From contig NZ_CP149940.1 in NCBI RefSeq assembly GCF_037948395.1, positions 2,108,001-2,172,000 of the forward strand: a stretch of 64,000 nucleotides of DNA, read 5' to 3'. The translations under genes were made by a program, and so were the position numbers. Position 1 is the first letter of the stretch. Each line of letters begins with the position of its first letter. This DNA comes from Serratia nevei. Lineage in GTDB: Bacteria > Pseudomonadota > Gammaproteobacteria > Enterobacterales > Enterobacteriaceae. Shown piece by piece: positions 30,457 through 40,293 of the stretch. The notes beneath the pieces are model-generated. The model saw only the letters and a list, made by a program, of their open reading frames with translations, searched no databases and was not told where the DNA came from.

Positions 30457-31377
30457 ATGTACTACGGTTTCGATATGGGCGGCACCAAGATTGAGCTGGG
30501 GGTGTTCGACGACCACCTGCAGCGCATTTGGCAAAAGCGGGTGCCGACGCCGCGTGAAGATTACCGGCAGCTGCTGGCCACGCTGTGCGATCTGACCCTT
30601 GAGGCGGATGCGTTTTGCGGCCGGCGCGGCAGCGTCGGCATCGGCATCCCGGGCCTGCCCAACGACGATGACGGCACGCTGTTTACCGCCAACGTGCCGG
30701 CGGCGATGGGGCGGCCGCTGCCGCGCGATCTGGCGGCGCTGATCGGGCGCGAGGTGCGGGTCGATAACGACGCCAACTGCTTTGCGCTGTCGGAGGCCTG
30801 GGACGACGAGTTTCGCCGCTACCCGACGGTGCTGGGCATCATCCTCGGCACCGGCGTAGGCGGTGGGCTGATCGTCGACGGCAAGACGGTGCCAGGGCGT
30901 AACTATATTGCCGGCGAGTTCGGCCATTTGCGCCTGCCGGTGGACGCGCTCGAGGTCTTGGGGCGTGATGTGCCTCGCGTTGCCTGCGGGTGTGGCCATC
31001 AGGGTTGCATTGAAAATTACATATCGGGCCGCGGTTTCGAATGGATGTATGCCCATTTCTATGGCCGGCACTTGCCTGCCACCGAGATCATTGCGCATTA
31101 TCAGGCGGGTGAGCCGCAGGCGGTGGCTCACGTTGACCGCTTTATGGACGTGCTGGCGATCTGCCTGGGCAACCTGCTGACGGTGCTGGATCCGCACCTG
31201 GTGGTGATCGGCGGCGGGCTGTCGAACTTCGACGCCATTTACCAGGCGTTGCCGCAGCGGCTGCCGGCGCACCTGCTGCGGGTGGCCCGGCTGCCGCGCA
31301 TCGAGAAGGCGCGCTATGGCGACGCCGGCGGCGTGCGCGGCGCAGCGTTCCTCAATTTGGTAAACAGGGAAAAGTAA
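30457..31377 (+). CDS. nagK: N-acetyl-D-glucosamine kinase
   Basis: The 306-residue ROK-family kinase starts at 30457 ([17 protein letters not shown]). It has the ATP-binding Gly-rich start, the catalytic [17 protein letters not shown] segment, and the zinc motif [15 protein letters not shown] around residues 176-190. It phosphorylates GlcNAc released from cell-wall recycling. Gene order lolCDE-nagK-cobB is as in E. coli. An intrinsic terminator ends 16 bases before the start codon, so nagK expression needs read-through or a promoter inside that structure. Confidence 0.96.
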   Translation: MYYGFDMGGTKIELGVFDDHLQRIWQKRVPTPREDYRQLLATLCDLTLEADAFCGRRGSVGIGIPGLPNDDDGTLFTANVPAAMGRPLPRDLAALIGREVRVDNDANCFALSEAWDDEFRRYPTVLGIILGTGVGGGLIVDGKTVPGRNYIAGEFGHLRLPVDALEVLGRDVPRVACGCGHQGCIENYISGRGFEWMYAHFYGRHLPATEIIAHYQAGEPQAVAHVDRFMDVLAICLGNLLTVLDPHLVVIGGGLSNFDAIYQALPQRLPAHLLRVARLPRIEKARYGDAGGVRGAAFLNLVNREK

Positions 31378-31388
31378 GGAGAGAGTTA

Positions 31389-32225
31389 ATGCACACTCGC
31401 CATCGGCTGTGTCAGTTTCGCAAGAGTAAGCATGTGCTGCATCAGCGCTTTCGTTCACGCATTTTTCACCGTGACACCATGGCGGCGGCCGAGCTGAAAA
31501 AGCCGTTTGTGGTGGTGTTGACCGGGGCCGGCATTTCGGCCGAATCGGGCATTCGCACCTTCCGCGCCGCGGATGGGCTGTGGGAAGAGCACCGGGTGGA
31601 GGACGTCGCCACGCCGGAAGGTTTTCAGCGCGATCCGGCGCTGGTGCAGGCGTTTTACAACGAACGCCGCCGCCAGCTGCAGACGGAGGAGATCGCTCCG
31701 AATGCCGCGCACCGCGCGCTGGCGGATCTGGAAGAGTGGCTGGGGGACAACTTCCTGCTGGTCACGCAAAACATCGATAACCTGCATGAGCGCGCCGGCA
31801 GCAAGCGGGTGCTGCACATGCACGGCGAATTGCTGAAGGTGCGCTGCACCCAGTCGGGCCAGGTGTTCGAATGGCCCGGCGATCTCAGCGTTGACGACCG
31901 TTGCCACTGCTGCCAGTTCCCGGCGCCGCTGCGGCCGCACGTGGTGTGGTTCGGCGAGATGCCGCTGGGCATGGACGATATTTATCAAGCGCTGAGCAAG
32001 GCCGATTTCTTCGTCGCCATCGGCACCTCCGGCCACGTCTATCCGGCGGCCGGCTTCGTGCATGAGGCGCGGCTGGGCGGCGCCTACGCCATGGAGCTGA
32101 ACCTGGAGCCGAGCCAGGTGGAGAGCCAGTTCGACGAGAAACACTACGGCCTGGCCAGCGAAGTGGTGCCGCGTTTTGTGCACAAATTCCTGGTGGGCAA
32201 GGTGGCGCGGGCCGACAGGCCCTGA
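31389..32225 (+). CDS. cobB: NAD-dependent protein deacylase CobB (sirtuin)
   Basis: The 278-residue long form starts at 31389 with AAGGAGAG before it and an Arg/His-rich N-terminal extension ([15 protein letters not shown]). The sirtuin core has [37 protein letters not shown] and the zinc cysteines (including CHCC), plus [17 protein letters not shown]. It removes acetyl and succinyl groups from lysines of metabolic enzymes. A second ATG at 31479 ([10 protein letters not shown]) would give the short isoform known in other enterics. Confidence 0.96.
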   Translation: MHTRHRLCQFRKSKHVLHQRFRSRIFHRDTMAAAELKKPFVVVLTGAGISAESGIRTFRAADGLWEEHRVEDVATPEGFQRDPALVQAFYNERRRQLQTEEIAPNAAHRALADLEEWLGDNFLLVTQNIDNLHERAGSKRVLHMHGELLKVRCTQSGQVFEWPGDLSVDDRCHCCQFPAPLRPHVVWFGEMPLGMDDIYQALSKADFFVAIGTSGHVYPAAGFVHEARLGGAYAMELNLEPSQVESQFDEKHYGLASEVVPRFVHKFLVGKVARADRP

Positions 32226-32231
32226 GAAATG

Positions 32232-32256
32232 CATCAGGGCGCACTGCGCCCTGATG
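32232..32256. terminator. Hairpin between convergent cobB and potD
   Basis: CATCAGGGCGC and GCGCCCTGATG form a perfect 11-bp stem with a three-base loop, 6 bases after the cobB stop codon. No T-run follows on either strand. Confidence 0.5.
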
Positions 32257-32271
32257 GGATGGCGGGGCGTG

Positions 32272-33315
32272 TTAGCGCCCGGCTTTCAGCTTTTGGAAGT
32301 AGCTTTCGTACAGCGTGCTGGCGTCGCCGACGTCGTTTTGCCACTCGCCGTGCTCAATCACCGCCTTATCCGGGTAGAGTGACTTGTCATTGGCGATCTC
32401 CGGCGACAGCAGCTTCTTCGCCGCCAGGTTCGGCGTCGGGTAACCGATGGTTTCCGCCACCTGCACCGCGATTTCCGGCCGTAGCAGGAAGTCGATCAGC
32501 TTCAGCGCCCCCTCGACGTTGCGCGCGTTGGCCGGAATGGCCAGGCTGTCCATCCAGAAGATCCCGCCTTCCTTCGGCCAGACGATCTCCAGCGGCGTGC
32601 CGGCCTGGCGCGCCACGAAGGCCGAACCGTTCCACACCATACCGACGTTGACTTCCCCTTCCATAAACGGGTTGCCCGGGTTGTCGGAGTTGAAGGCCAG
32701 CACGTTCGGCATCAATTTCTGCAGTTCGTGGTAGGCGGCTTCGATCTCTTTCGGGTCGGTGGTGTTGCCGGAATAGCCCAGCTTGAGCAGCGCCATCTGG
32801 AACACTTCGCGCGCGTCGTCGGTCAGCAGCAGGCGGCCTTTGTACTGCGGCTGCCACAGATCGGCCCAGGACGTGACGGTAGAGGGCTCCTGCGCATCGC
32901 TGTTAACGCCGATGGCGGTGGCGCCCCAGATGTAAGGGATGGAGTAGTCGTTATTAGGATCGAACGGCTTGTTCAGCAGGGCAGGATCGAGATCCTTGAA
33001 GTGGCTGAGCTTGCTCTTGTCGATTTTTTGCAGCATGCCTTCCTTGCTCATCTTGGCGATGAAGTAGGTGGAAGGCACCACCAGATCGTACGCGCCGTCT
33101 TTATAGGTCTTCAGCTTGGCATACATGCTTTCGTTGGATTCATAGGTGGAATAGATCACCTTGATGCCGGTTTCCTTGGTGAACTGCTCCAGCAGCCCCG
33201 GCGGGACGTATTCAGTCCAGTTATAGAAATACAGCGTTTTGCCGTCAGAGGCGTTTGCAGAGCAGAAACTCAGCGCCATCATCCCGGCTGCGAGCAGATG
33301 TGACCACTTTTTCAT
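32272..33315 (-). CDS. potD: Spermidine/putrescine-binding periplasmic protein
   Basis: The 347-residue precursor has a signal peptide (MKKWSHLLAAGMMALSFCSANA) and the PotD-type polyamine-binding fold (LYFYNWTEYVPPGLLEQFTKETG, VVPSTYFIAKMSKEGML, IPYIWGATAIGVN, WADLWQPQYKGRLLLTDDAREVF). It delivers spermidine (and putrescine) to PotABC. Unlike E. coli, where potD directly follows potC, here 228 bases, a terminator and a good promoter separate it from potC, so it appears to be a separate transcription unit. Confidence 0.95.
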   Translation of the reverse strand: MKKWSHLLAAGMMALSFCSANASDGKTLYFYNWTEYVPPGLLEQFTKETGIKVIYSTYESNESMYAKLKTYKDGAYDLVVPSTYFIAKMSKEGMLQKIDKSKLSHFKDLDPALLNKPFDPNNDYSIPYIWGATAIGVNSDAQEPSTVTSWADLWQPQYKGRLLLTDDAREVFQMALLKLGYSGNTTDPKEIEAAYHELQKLMPNVLAFNSDNPGNPFMEGEVNVGMVWNGSAFVARQAGTPLEIVWPKEGGIFWMDSLAIPANARNVEGALKLIDFLLRPEIAVQVAETIGYPTPNLAAKKLLSPEIANDKSLYPDKAVIEHGEWQNDVGDASTLYESYFQKLKAGR

Positions 33316-33396
33316 GCAGCGTATCCTTCAGCAGTAATGAGCCGAACCCGTATGGGCAAACCGTTTGGCGGCCGCGCCATACCCCAGAAAGGGGCC

Positions 33397-33425
33397 ATTA
33401 TAGGGGCCGAGGCGGGGTGGGTAAA
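33397..33425 (-). promoter_or_regulatory. Sigma-70 promoter for potD
   Basis: On the minus strand a perfect TATAAT (33397-33402) is preceded by TTTACC (33420-33425) with a 17-base spacer. It lies about 80 bases before the potD start codon. Confidence 0.75.
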
Positions 33426-33473
33426 GGCGGTTATCCCAGCGGCAAATCAGCGGGTTAACCGAGCCTGGCCGAT

Positions 33474-33502
33474 CAAAAACGGCCGCAGTCACATCACTGC
33501 GG
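33474..33502 (-). terminator. Rho-independent terminator after potC
   Basis: On the minus strand CCGCAGT and ACTGCGG form a stem (33483-33502) with a six-base loop, followed by CCGTTTTT. It lies about 40 bases after the potC stop codon. Confidence 0.75.
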
Positions 33503-33543
33503 CGAATGAAAGAGGCGGGCGCCGCCGCGCCCGGCGGGAAGGG

Positions 33544-34326
33544 CTACTCGGCCTTGGGCGAGCGATCGCGCATCACCCACTGGCTGGCGATCACCAGCAC
33601 CAGCGACAGCAGCAGCAAAATGGTGGCCAGCGCGTTGACCTCCGGCGAGACGCCGACTTTCACCATCGAATAGATCTTCAGCGGCAAGATTTCGTAGCTC
33701 GGCCCGGTGACGAAGGAGGAGACGACCACGTCGTCCATTGACAGGGTGAAGCTCAGCAGCCAGCCGGCCGCCACCGCCGGCATCGCCAGCGGCAGGATGA
33801 TCTTGCGTAGAATGGTGAACTCGCTTGCGCCAAGATCGCGCGCGGCCTCCAGCATCTTCACGTCGAACCCTTTCAGGCGCGCGTAGACGGTCACCACCAC
33901 GAACGGCAGGCAAAAGGTGATGTGCGAGAACAGCAGCGACCAGAAGCCGAGCGAAATGCCGAGCAGCATGAACAGCACCAGCAACGAGATGGCCATCACG
34001 ATGTCCGGCGACATCATCACCACGAACAGCATGCCACCGACGAACGGCTTGCCGCGGAAGCGGTAACGGTACAGCGCCACCGCAGTCAGCGAGCCGATCA
34101 GCGTGGCGAAGGTGGCGGAGAGCACCGCCATGGTCAGCGAATGGCCGGCGGCCTGCAGCAGGCTGTCGTTATTCAGCAGCGTGCTGTACCACTTGGTGGT
34201 GGCTCCTTGCCAACTGATGCCGAAGCGCGAAGCGTTGAAGGAGTTGACGATCAGGATGACGATCGGGATATACAGGTAGGCGTATACCAGCGTCATAAAA
34301 CCGCCGCGCAGCAGACGTCCGATCAT
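33544..34326 (-). CDS. potC: Spermidine/putrescine ABC transporter permease PotC
   Basis: The 260-residue permease has six predicted membrane helices and the EAA-loop motif [25 protein letters not shown] that contacts the ATPase. Start ([31 protein letters not shown]) and length match PotC. Its ATG overlaps the potB stop by 4 bases. The C-terminus (MRDRSPKAE) is followed by the potABC terminator. Confidence 0.95.
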   Translation of the reverse strand: MIGRLLRGGFMTLVYAYLYIPIVILIVNSFNASRFGISWQGATTKWYSTLLNNDSLLQAAGHSLTMAVLSATFATLIGSLTAVALYRYRFRGKPFVGGMLFVVMMSPDIVMAISLLVLFMLLGISLGFWSLLFSHITFCLPFVVVTVYARLKGFDVKMLEAARDLGASEFTILRKIILPLAMPAVAAGWLLSFTLSMDDVVVSSFVTGPSYEILPLKIYSMVKVGVSPEVNALATILLLLSLVLVIASQWVMRDRSPKAE

Positions 34327-35183
34327 GCCAGATCCTCCTTCTTGTTCAGCAGGCGGGCGGCCCGGTAATAGACCAGCAGCAACAGCCCCATCACCAGCGT
34401 CAGGCAGATGCTGGTAGCCGCGCCGAACGGCCAGTCGCGGATATTGAGGAACTGGCTTTTAATCACGTTGCCGATCAGCAGATTCTTGGCGCCGCCCATC
34501 AGATCGGCGACGAAGAACAGCCCCATCGCCGGCAGCACCACCAGCAGGCAGCCGGCGATAATGCCCGGCATGGTCAGCGGCACGATGATGCGGATAAAGG
34601 TCTGCAGCTTGCTGGCGCCGAGATCGCGCGCCGCCTCCAGGCAGGACTTATCGAGTTTTTCGATGCTGGAGTAGAGCGGCATCACCATAAACGGCAGCAG
34701 AATATACACCAGGCCGAGGATCACCGCTTCCGAGGTGTACATGATGCGCAGCGGCTTGTCGATGATGCCGATCCACAGCAGCGCGTCGTTGAGATAGCCG
34801 CGGGTGCTGAGAAACAGCTTCAGGCCGTAGATGCGGATCAGCGAGTTGGTCCAGAAGGGCACGATCAGCAGAAACAGCAGCAGCGGCCGCACCTTCTGCG
34901 GCAACCGCGCCAGGATAAAGGCGAACGGGTAGCCAATCACCAGGCAGCACAGGGTGGCGATCAGCGCCATGTTCAGCGAGTGCAGCAGCACCTGGGCGTA
35001 CAATGGATCGAACAAGCGCCGGTAGTTATCCAGCGTGAACACCATCTGCACCAGATTGGCGTCGTCGCGGGTCAGGAAGCTGGTGGCGATGATCATCAGG
35101 TTCGGCATGAACACGAACAGCAGCAGCCAGGCGACGACGCCGACGATCACCACATTCTGGAAGACTTTACGCGATTTCTTCAT
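34323..35183 (-). CDS. potB: Spermidine/putrescine ABC transporter permease PotB
   Basis: The 286-residue permease carries six membrane helices and the EAA motif [30 protein letters not shown] take the ATG at 35183 ([17 protein letters not shown]), matching E. coli PotB; another ATG 27 bases upstream lies deeper in potA. The start overlaps the potA 3' end by 17 bases and the stop overlaps potC by 4, so potABC are translationally coupled. Confidence 0.95.
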   Translation of the reverse strand: MKKSRKVFQNVVIVGVVAWLLLFVFMPNLMIIATSFLTRDDANLVQMVFTLDNYRRLFDPLYAQVLLHSLNMALIATLCCLVIGYPFAFILARLPQKVRPLLLFLLIVPFWTNSLIRIYGLKLFLSTRGYLNDALLWIGIIDKPLRIMYTSEAVILGLVYILLPFMVMPLYSSIEKLDKSCLEAARDLGASKLQTFIRIIVPLTMPGIIAGCLLVVLPAMGLFFVADLMGGAKNLLIGNVIKSQFLNIRDWPFGAATSICLTLVMGLLLLVYYRAARLLNKKEDLA

Positions 35184-36282
35184 CGGCCAGCACCACCTCC
35201 CAGCTTTCAACCCAGGTCACCGCCATCTTCTGATTGAGCGAGTGGTCGACGTCCGGATCGTCTTCATTGAAGAACTCGCTGACCATCACCGTTTTACCGC
35301 TCTCCAGCTCAACCACCGACTCCAGCGTCATGCCTTTGTAGTTGCGCTCGCGCACGTAGCCGATCAGCCCGTCGTGCTGCGCGCTGTCGTTCACTTCTTC
35401 TACCCGCAGATCCTCCGGGCGCAGCAGCACCTTCAGCTTTTGGCCCGGCTCTACCGGCAGATCGGCATAGATGTCGCACTCGCGGCCTTCGACGTTGGCG
35501 CGCACCCGCTGCGCATCGAGGCGCTGCAAGACCACCGCGTCGAAGATGTTGATCTCGCCGATAAAGCTGGCGACGAACAGGTTCTTCGGCTCTTCGTAGA
35601 TCTCACGCGGCGTGCCGTCTTGCTCGATGCGGCCTTCACGCATCACCACGATGCGATCCGACATGGTCAGCGCTTCTTCCTGATCGTGGGTGACGAACAC
35701 GAAGGTGATGCCCAGCTTGCGCTGCAGCGCCTTCAGCTCGTTCTGCATCTGTTTGCGCAGCTTGTAGTCCAGCGCCGACAGCGATTCGTCCAGCAGCAGC
35801 ACCTTCGGCTTGTTGACCACTGCGCGGGCGATGGCCACGCGCTGCTGTTGGCCGCCGGAGAGCTGGCCCGGCCGCCGCTTGGCGAACGCATCCAACTGCA
35901 CCATGCGCAGCGCCTCTTCGACGCGCGGCGTCAGTTCCGCCGCCGGCACCTTTTGCATGCGCAGGCCAAAGGCGACGTTGTCGAACACCGACATGTGCGG
36001 AAACAGGGCATAGCTCTGAAACACGGTGTTGACGTGGCGATGTTCGGCCGGAATGGCGGTGATGTCCTGGCCGTCGAGCACGATGCGGCCCCGATCGGCG
36101 TCTTCAAGACCGGCGATCAGGCGCAGCACCGTGGTTTTGCCACAGCCGGAGGGGCCGAGAATGGTGAGGAATTCGCCGTGGTTAATCGCCAGTTCGAGAT
36201 CGGCAATGATGGTTTTGCCATCGAACGCTTTGCTCAGGGCATGCAGTTCAACAAGGGGAGTCAGAGAGGATGTCTCAGTCAT
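35167..36282 (-). CDS. potA: Spermidine/putrescine ABC transporter ATPase PotA
   Basis: The 371-residue ATPase has Walker [10 protein letters not shown] (near residue 43), signature [14 protein letters not shown], Walker [13 protein letters not shown], the His switch [16 protein letters not shown] and a C-terminal TOBE regulatory domain ([12 protein letters not shown]). It energises polyamine import with PotBC and PotD. It is the first gene of the minus-strand potABC unit and is divergent from pepT. Confidence 0.97.
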   Translation of the reverse strand: MTETSSLTPLVELHALSKAFDGKTIIADLELAINHGEFLTILGPSGCGKTTVLRLIAGLEDADRGRIVLDGQDITAIPAEHRHVNTVFQSYALFPHMSVFDNVAFGLRMQKVPAAELTPRVEEALRMVQLDAFAKRRPGQLSGGQQQRVAIARAVVNKPKVLLLDESLSALDYKLRKQMQNELKALQRKLGITFVFVTHDQEEALTMSDRIVVMREGRIEQDGTPREIYEEPKNLFVASFIGEINIFDAVVLQRLDAQRVRANVEGRECDIYADLPVEPGQKLKVLLRPEDLRVEEVNDSAQHDGLIGYVRERNYKGMTLESVVELESGKTVMVSEFFNEDDPDVDHSLNQKMAVTWVESWEVVLADEEIA

Positions 36283-36637
36283 TTATCGTATTACTCTATC
36301 CCGTGGGCTAATGCAGATAGAACCGCAACTGGAAAAGACTGCCGGAGCTTGCGGAATGCCCGCTGATCAAATGAAGCTCAAACCAGTTGCGCCAATGGAA
36401 ATTTTTCGAGCGCGCATGATAGACGCTGAATGCCGGAATTGAAAGCCGATCCGGCCCAGATGCCGCGTTTTTCATCATGATAGCGACAAATGACCCTGTG
36501 ATGACAGTGTTATTTCCCTCAGAAATCATCACAAAGATTAATGATATTGGCGAATTCTGGTTAAAAATGACCTGACGCAATATTTGATCCTGATCGGTTC
36601 CGCATAATGAAACGCGATATTCTGAGGGGCCGCTACC
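36283..36637. promoter_or_regulatory. Divergent potA / pepT promoter region
   Basis: These 355 bases hold no supported gene. The half nearest pepT is AT-rich. A partial FNR-like site (TTGATCCTGATCGG at 36584-36597) lies about 45 bases before the pepT start; pepT is FNR-dependent in Salmonella, but the spacing to a usable -10 is not convincing here. Confidence 0.35.
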
Positions 36638-37867
36638 ATGGACAAATTACTTGACCGCTTTTTCAACTACGTCTCTTTCGACACCCAGTCCAAAGCGAAC
36701 GTAAAGCATGTGCCGAGCACCGACGGGCAGTTGAAGCTGGCGCGTGCGTTGCAGCAGGAAATGATCGCGCTCGGCTTCGAGCGGGTGTCGCTCAGCGAAC
36801 ACGGCTGCGTGATGGGCACCTGGCCGGGCAACGTCGCCTGGCCGGTGCCGGCGGTCGGTTTTATCGCCCATCTGGATACCTCGCCGGATTTCAGTGGCAA
36901 ACACGTCAATCCGCAGATCGTCGAGAACTATCGCGGCGGCGACATCGCGCTCGGCATCGGTGATGAAGTGCTGTCGCCGGTGATGTTCCCGATCCTGCAC
37001 CAGATGCTGGGACAGACCCTGATCACTACCGACGGCAAAACGCTGCTGGGCGCCGACGACAAGGCCGGCATCGCCGAGATCCTCACCGCCATGGTGCGCC
37101 TGCGTGCGCGCAAAGTCCCGCACGGCGACATCCGTGTGGCCTTCACCCCGGACGAGGAGGTGGGCAAGGGGGCGCAGCTGTTCGACGTGGCGGCCTTCAA
37201 TGCCGAATGGGCTTACACCATGGACGGCGGCGGCGTCGGCGAGCTGGAGTGCGAGAACTTCAACGCCGCCTCGGTGACGATCAAAATCCTCGGCAACAGC
37301 GTGCACCCCGGCAGCGCCAAGGGCGTGATGGTCAACGCGCTGTCGCTGGCCACCCGCATTCATCAGGCGCTGCCGGCGGACGAATCGCCGGAGACCACCG
37401 AAGGCTACCAGGGCTTTTATCACCTCAGCAGCATCAAGGGCAGCGTAGAGCGCGCCGAAATGCACTATATCCTGCGCGACTTCGAGCGCGAGGGGTTTGA
37501 AGCGCGCAAGCGCAAGATGGTGGACATCGCCCGCGAGGTCGGCAAAGGCCTGCCGCGCGATTGCTATATCGAAGTGAGCATCGAAGACAGCTATTACAAC
37601 ATGCGCGAACAGGTGGCGGAGCACCCGCATGTGATCGCGCTGGCGCAGCAGGCGATGCGCGACTGCGACATCGAACCGGTGATGAAGCCGATCCGCGGCG
37701 GCACCGACGGCGCGCAGCTGTCGTTCCGCGGCCTGCCGTGCCCGAACCTGTTCACCGGCGGCTACAACTACCACGGCAAGCACGAATTCGTGACCCTGGA
37801 AGGCATGGAGCAAGCGGTGGCGGTGATCATGCGCATCGCGGCGCTGGCCGCCGAGCGGGCGCGGTAA
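36638..37867 (+). CDS. pepT: Peptidase T (tripeptide aminopeptidase)
   Basis: The 409-residue M20 zinc peptidase has [15 protein letters not shown] with the metal-binding His and Asp, [23 protein letters not shown] with the catalytic glutamate, and the late zinc His in [16 protein letters not shown]. It removes the N-terminal residue from tripeptides in the cytosol. GAGGGG precedes the start. It is divergent from potA as in E. coli. Confidence 0.97.
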   Translation: MDKLLDRFFNYVSFDTQSKANVKHVPSTDGQLKLARALQQEMIALGFERVSLSEHGCVMGTWPGNVAWPVPAVGFIAHLDTSPDFSGKHVNPQIVENYRGGDIALGIGDEVLSPVMFPILHQMLGQTLITTDGKTLLGADDKAGIAEILTAMVRLRARKVPHGDIRVAFTPDEEVGKGAQLFDVAAFNAEWAYTMDGGGVGELECENFNAASVTIKILGNSVHPGSAKGVMVNALSLATRIHQALPADESPETTEGYQGFYHLSSIKGSVERAEMHYILRDFEREGFEARKRKMVDIAREVGKGLPRDCYIEVSIEDSYYNMREQVAEHPHVIALAQQAMRDCDIEPVMKPIRGGTDGAQLSFRGLPCPNLFTGGYNYHGKHEFVTLEGMEQAVAVIMRIAALAAERAR

Positions 37868-37957
37868 ACGGGACGCTTGCGATCGGCATAATCGCTTGCC
37901 GTAACAAGGCGTTGCTCATAGTGTGGAAGCCTATTCCCCACGCATAAGGACCGCATG

Positions 37958-39046
37958 ATGAGCACCGAATACCGTATCGCCAGCCCGCATTTGGCGCAGT
38001 TCGTTCAGGCGATTTGGCGCCAGGCCGGCAGCACGGCGCGTGAAGCCGAGCTGGTGGCCGATCATTTGGTGCAGGCCAATCTGGCCGGGCACGACTCGCA
38101 CGGCGTCGGCATGATCCCCAGCTACATGGCGTCGTTGGCGCAGGGGCAATTGCAGCTCAATCAGCATGCTGAGGTGGTGCGCGACGCCGGCGCGGTGCTG
38201 ACGCTCGACGGTGCGCGCGGCTTCGGTCAGGTGGTGGCCAGCGAAGCGATGGCGCTGGGCATTGAACGCGCCGGCAAGCTGGGCCTGGCGGCGGTGGCGC
38301 TGCACAACGCGCACCATATCGGCCGTATCGGCCATTGGGCGGAGCAGTGCGCTCGCGCCGGTTTCATTTCGATTCACTTCGTCAACGTGGTGGGCGATCC
38401 GATGGTGGCGCCGTTCGGCGGCAGCGATCGTCGCTTCGGCACCAACCCGTTCTGCGCCATTTTCCCGCGGCCGGGCCGCACGCCGCTGCTGTTGGATTTT
38501 GCCACCAGCGGTATCGCCTTCGGCAAGACCCGGGTGGCCTATAACAAAGGGCTGTCGGTGGCGCCGGGCTATCTGATCGACGAACACGGGCAGCCGACCA
38601 CCGAACCGAAAGTGATGCACGAAGCGCCGTTCGGTTCGCTGCTGCCGTTCGGCTTGCACAAAGGCTATGCGCTGGCGGCGATGTGCGAAATCCTCGGCGG
38701 CGCGCTCTCCGGCGGCCGCACCACCCACGACGCCACGCTGAAAGCCGACAGCGACGCCATCTTCAACTGCATGACGACCCTGATCCTCGATCCTCAGGCC
38801 TTCGACGCCCCGCAAATGCAGGCCGAAGCCGAAGCCTTTATCGGCTGGGTGAAAGCTTCGCCGCCGAGCGGCGAACAGCCGATCGCCGTCCCGGGAGAGT
38901 GGGAAGAGGCCAACCGCGCTGCGCGGCTGGAGCAGGGCATCCCGATCGATGCCAATACCTGGCGGCAGATTTGTGCTGCGGCGGAGCAGGCGGGCATGGC
39001 GGCGGGGGAACTGGCGGATTATCGCGCGCAGGCGCGGCAGGCATAA
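37958..39046 (+). CDS. hcxB: Hydroxycarboxylate dehydrogenase B (Ldh_2 family, YbiC-like)
   Basis: The protein of 362 residues matches E. coli HcxB/YbiC along its length: VADHLVQANLAGHDSHGVGMIPSY, AVALHNAHHIGRIGHWAEQCA, FGTNPFCAIFPR and HKGYALAAMCEILGGALSGG. It belongs to the malate/L-sulfolactate dehydrogenase family, NAD(P)-dependent reduction of 2-oxo acids. ATGs at 37955 and 37958 are adjacent; AAGGA at 37946 is better spaced for the second. In E. coli this gene lies elsewhere; here it is inserted between pepT and roxA. Confidence 0.9.
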   Translation: MSTEYRIASPHLAQFVQAIWRQAGSTAREAELVADHLVQANLAGHDSHGVGMIPSYMASLAQGQLQLNQHAEVVRDAGAVLTLDGARGFGQVVASEAMALGIERAGKLGLAAVALHNAHHIGRIGHWAEQCARAGFISIHFVNVVGDPMVAPFGGSDRRFGTNPFCAIFPRPGRTPLLLDFATSGIAFGKTRVAYNKGLSVAPGYLIDEHGQPTTEPKVMHEAPFGSLLPFGLHKGYALAAMCEILGGALSGGRTTHDATLKADSDAIFNCMTTLILDPQAFDAPQMQAEAEAFIGWVKASPPSGEQPIAVPGEWEEANRAARLEQGIPIDANTWRQICAAAEQAGMAAGELADYRAQARQA

Positions 39047-39070
39047 AAAAAGCCACCCGGCAGGGTGGCT
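39045..39070 (-). terminator. Terminator between hcxB and roxA
   Basis: GCCACCC and GGGTGGC pair around a four-base loop (39052-39069). On the minus strand a run of T residues follows, so it mainly ends roxA transcription. Confidence 0.85.
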
Positions 39071-39087
39071 TGTTCGCGTGAAGGCAA

Positions 39088-40209
39088 TCAGTCGTTAAAG
39101 TACCAATACCCGCTGTTGACCAGCGCGGTCAGCAGCGCCAGGAACGACGGGTCGTCTACCGCGTCGCCGAGCAGGGCGGCATCGACGCTAAAGTTTTGGC
39201 ACAGGGCGTCTGCGGCCTGCAGCTGGTCGGTGTCGATCAGCTCGCCGTTGACGAAGCAGCGATCGCCGACGCGCAGCACGCGCAACCCACCCAAGCGCTG
39301 CAGCGCTTCACCCTGTTGCAGCAGCTCGTAGATTTCCCCGGCCTGATACGGTGGCTCCGGCGGCGCCAGATCCAGCTCGTGGCGCGACTGGGAGATGAAC
39401 TCGCCGAACCAGTGCTGGAAGTGTTCCGGCTGTTGCACCAGATCCAGCATCATCTGCCGTAAGGCGTCCACTTCCTGCGGCAGGATCTCCGCCGGGTGTT
39501 CGCGCAGTTTAACGTCCGGATCGCCGTAGCGCTTGCTGCCGAGCTCGCGCGCCAGCACGTAGTCGGCGAAGCCGCTCACCAGCTCGCGGCCGTTCGGCGC
39601 GCGGAAGCCCACCGAGTAGTTGAGCGCGTTTTCCAGCGCGTAGCCTTCATGCGGGAAGCCCGGCGGAATATAGAGAATGTCGCCCGGTTCCATCTCTTCG
39701 TCGATGATGGCGTCGAACGGTTCGACCTGCAGCAGATCCGGGTGCGGGCAGTGCTGTTTCAGCGGCGTTTTTTCCCCGACGCGCCAGCGGCGGCGGCCGG
39801 TGCCCTGAATGATGAACACGTCGTACTGATCGAGGTGCGGGCCGACGCCGCCGCCCGGCACCGAGAAGGAGATCATCAGGTCATCCATCCGCCAGTCCGG
39901 CAGTTGGCGGAACGGGCGCATCAGCGCGGCGGAAGGCTCATGCCAGTGGTCCACCGCCTGCACCAGCAGCGACCAGTTGTTTTCGCTCAGGTGGTCGAAG
40001 CTCTCGAAGGGGCCGTGCGCGACCTGCCAACGGCCGTCCTGGTGGCTGACCAGGCGGCTGTCCACTTCGTTTTCCATCGCCAGCCCGGCCAGCTCATCCG
40101 GGGAGATCGGATCGATAAAGTTTTTGAAGCCGCGCTTCAGAATCACCGGACGCTTTTGCCAATAACGTTGCAAAAAATCGTTCCAGTCCAGGTCTAATTG
40201 ATAATCCAT
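39088..40209 (-). CDS. roxA: Ribosomal protein uL16 arginine hydroxylase (JmjC)
   Basis: The 373-residue 2-oxoglutarate/Fe(II) oxygenase (YcfD) has the iron-binding HxD in GVGPHLDQYDVFIIQ, the PPGFPHEGYALENALNYSVGFR segment with the distal His, and a C-terminal winged-helix region. It hydroxylates an arginine of ribosomal protein L16. Gene order roxA-phoQ-phoP is as in E. coli, all on one strand; 84 bases with a hairpin separate roxA from phoQ. Confidence 0.95.
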   Translation of the reverse strand: MDYQLDLDWNDFLQRYWQKRPVILKRGFKNFIDPISPDELAGLAMENEVDSRLVSHQDGRWQVAHGPFESFDHLSENNWSLLVQAVDHWHEPSAALMRPFRQLPDWRMDDLMISFSVPGGGVGPHLDQYDVFIIQGTGRRRWRVGEKTPLKQHCPHPDLLQVEPFDAIIDEEMEPGDILYIPPGFPHEGYALENALNYSVGFRAPNGRELVSGFADYVLARELGSKRYGDPDVKLREHPAEILPQEVDALRQMMLDLVQQPEHFQHWFGEFISQSRHELDLAPPEPPYQAGEIYELLQQGEALQRLGGLRVLRVGDRCFVNGELIDTDQLQAADALCQNFSVDAALLGDAVDDPSFLALLTALVNSGYWYFND

Positions 40210-40261
40210 GTTCTATTCCAGGGGAGAGGAGTGAGCCTGTGTGCGATTATAACGGAAGTTT

Positions 40262-40280
40262 GGCCCCGTGGATCGGGGCC
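40262..40280 (-). terminator. Hairpin after phoQ
   Basis: GGCCCCG and CGGGGCC form a 7-bp stem with a five-base loop just beyond the phoQ stop codon. The T-run is weak, so partial read-through into roxA is possible. Confidence 0.5.
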
Positions 40281-40293
40281 GCAGAGGCATAAT

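Noticed and set aside
36584..36597. FNR site controlling pepT
   Set aside because: The right half-site is poor (ATCGG) and the position would put the transcript start at or after the ribosome site.
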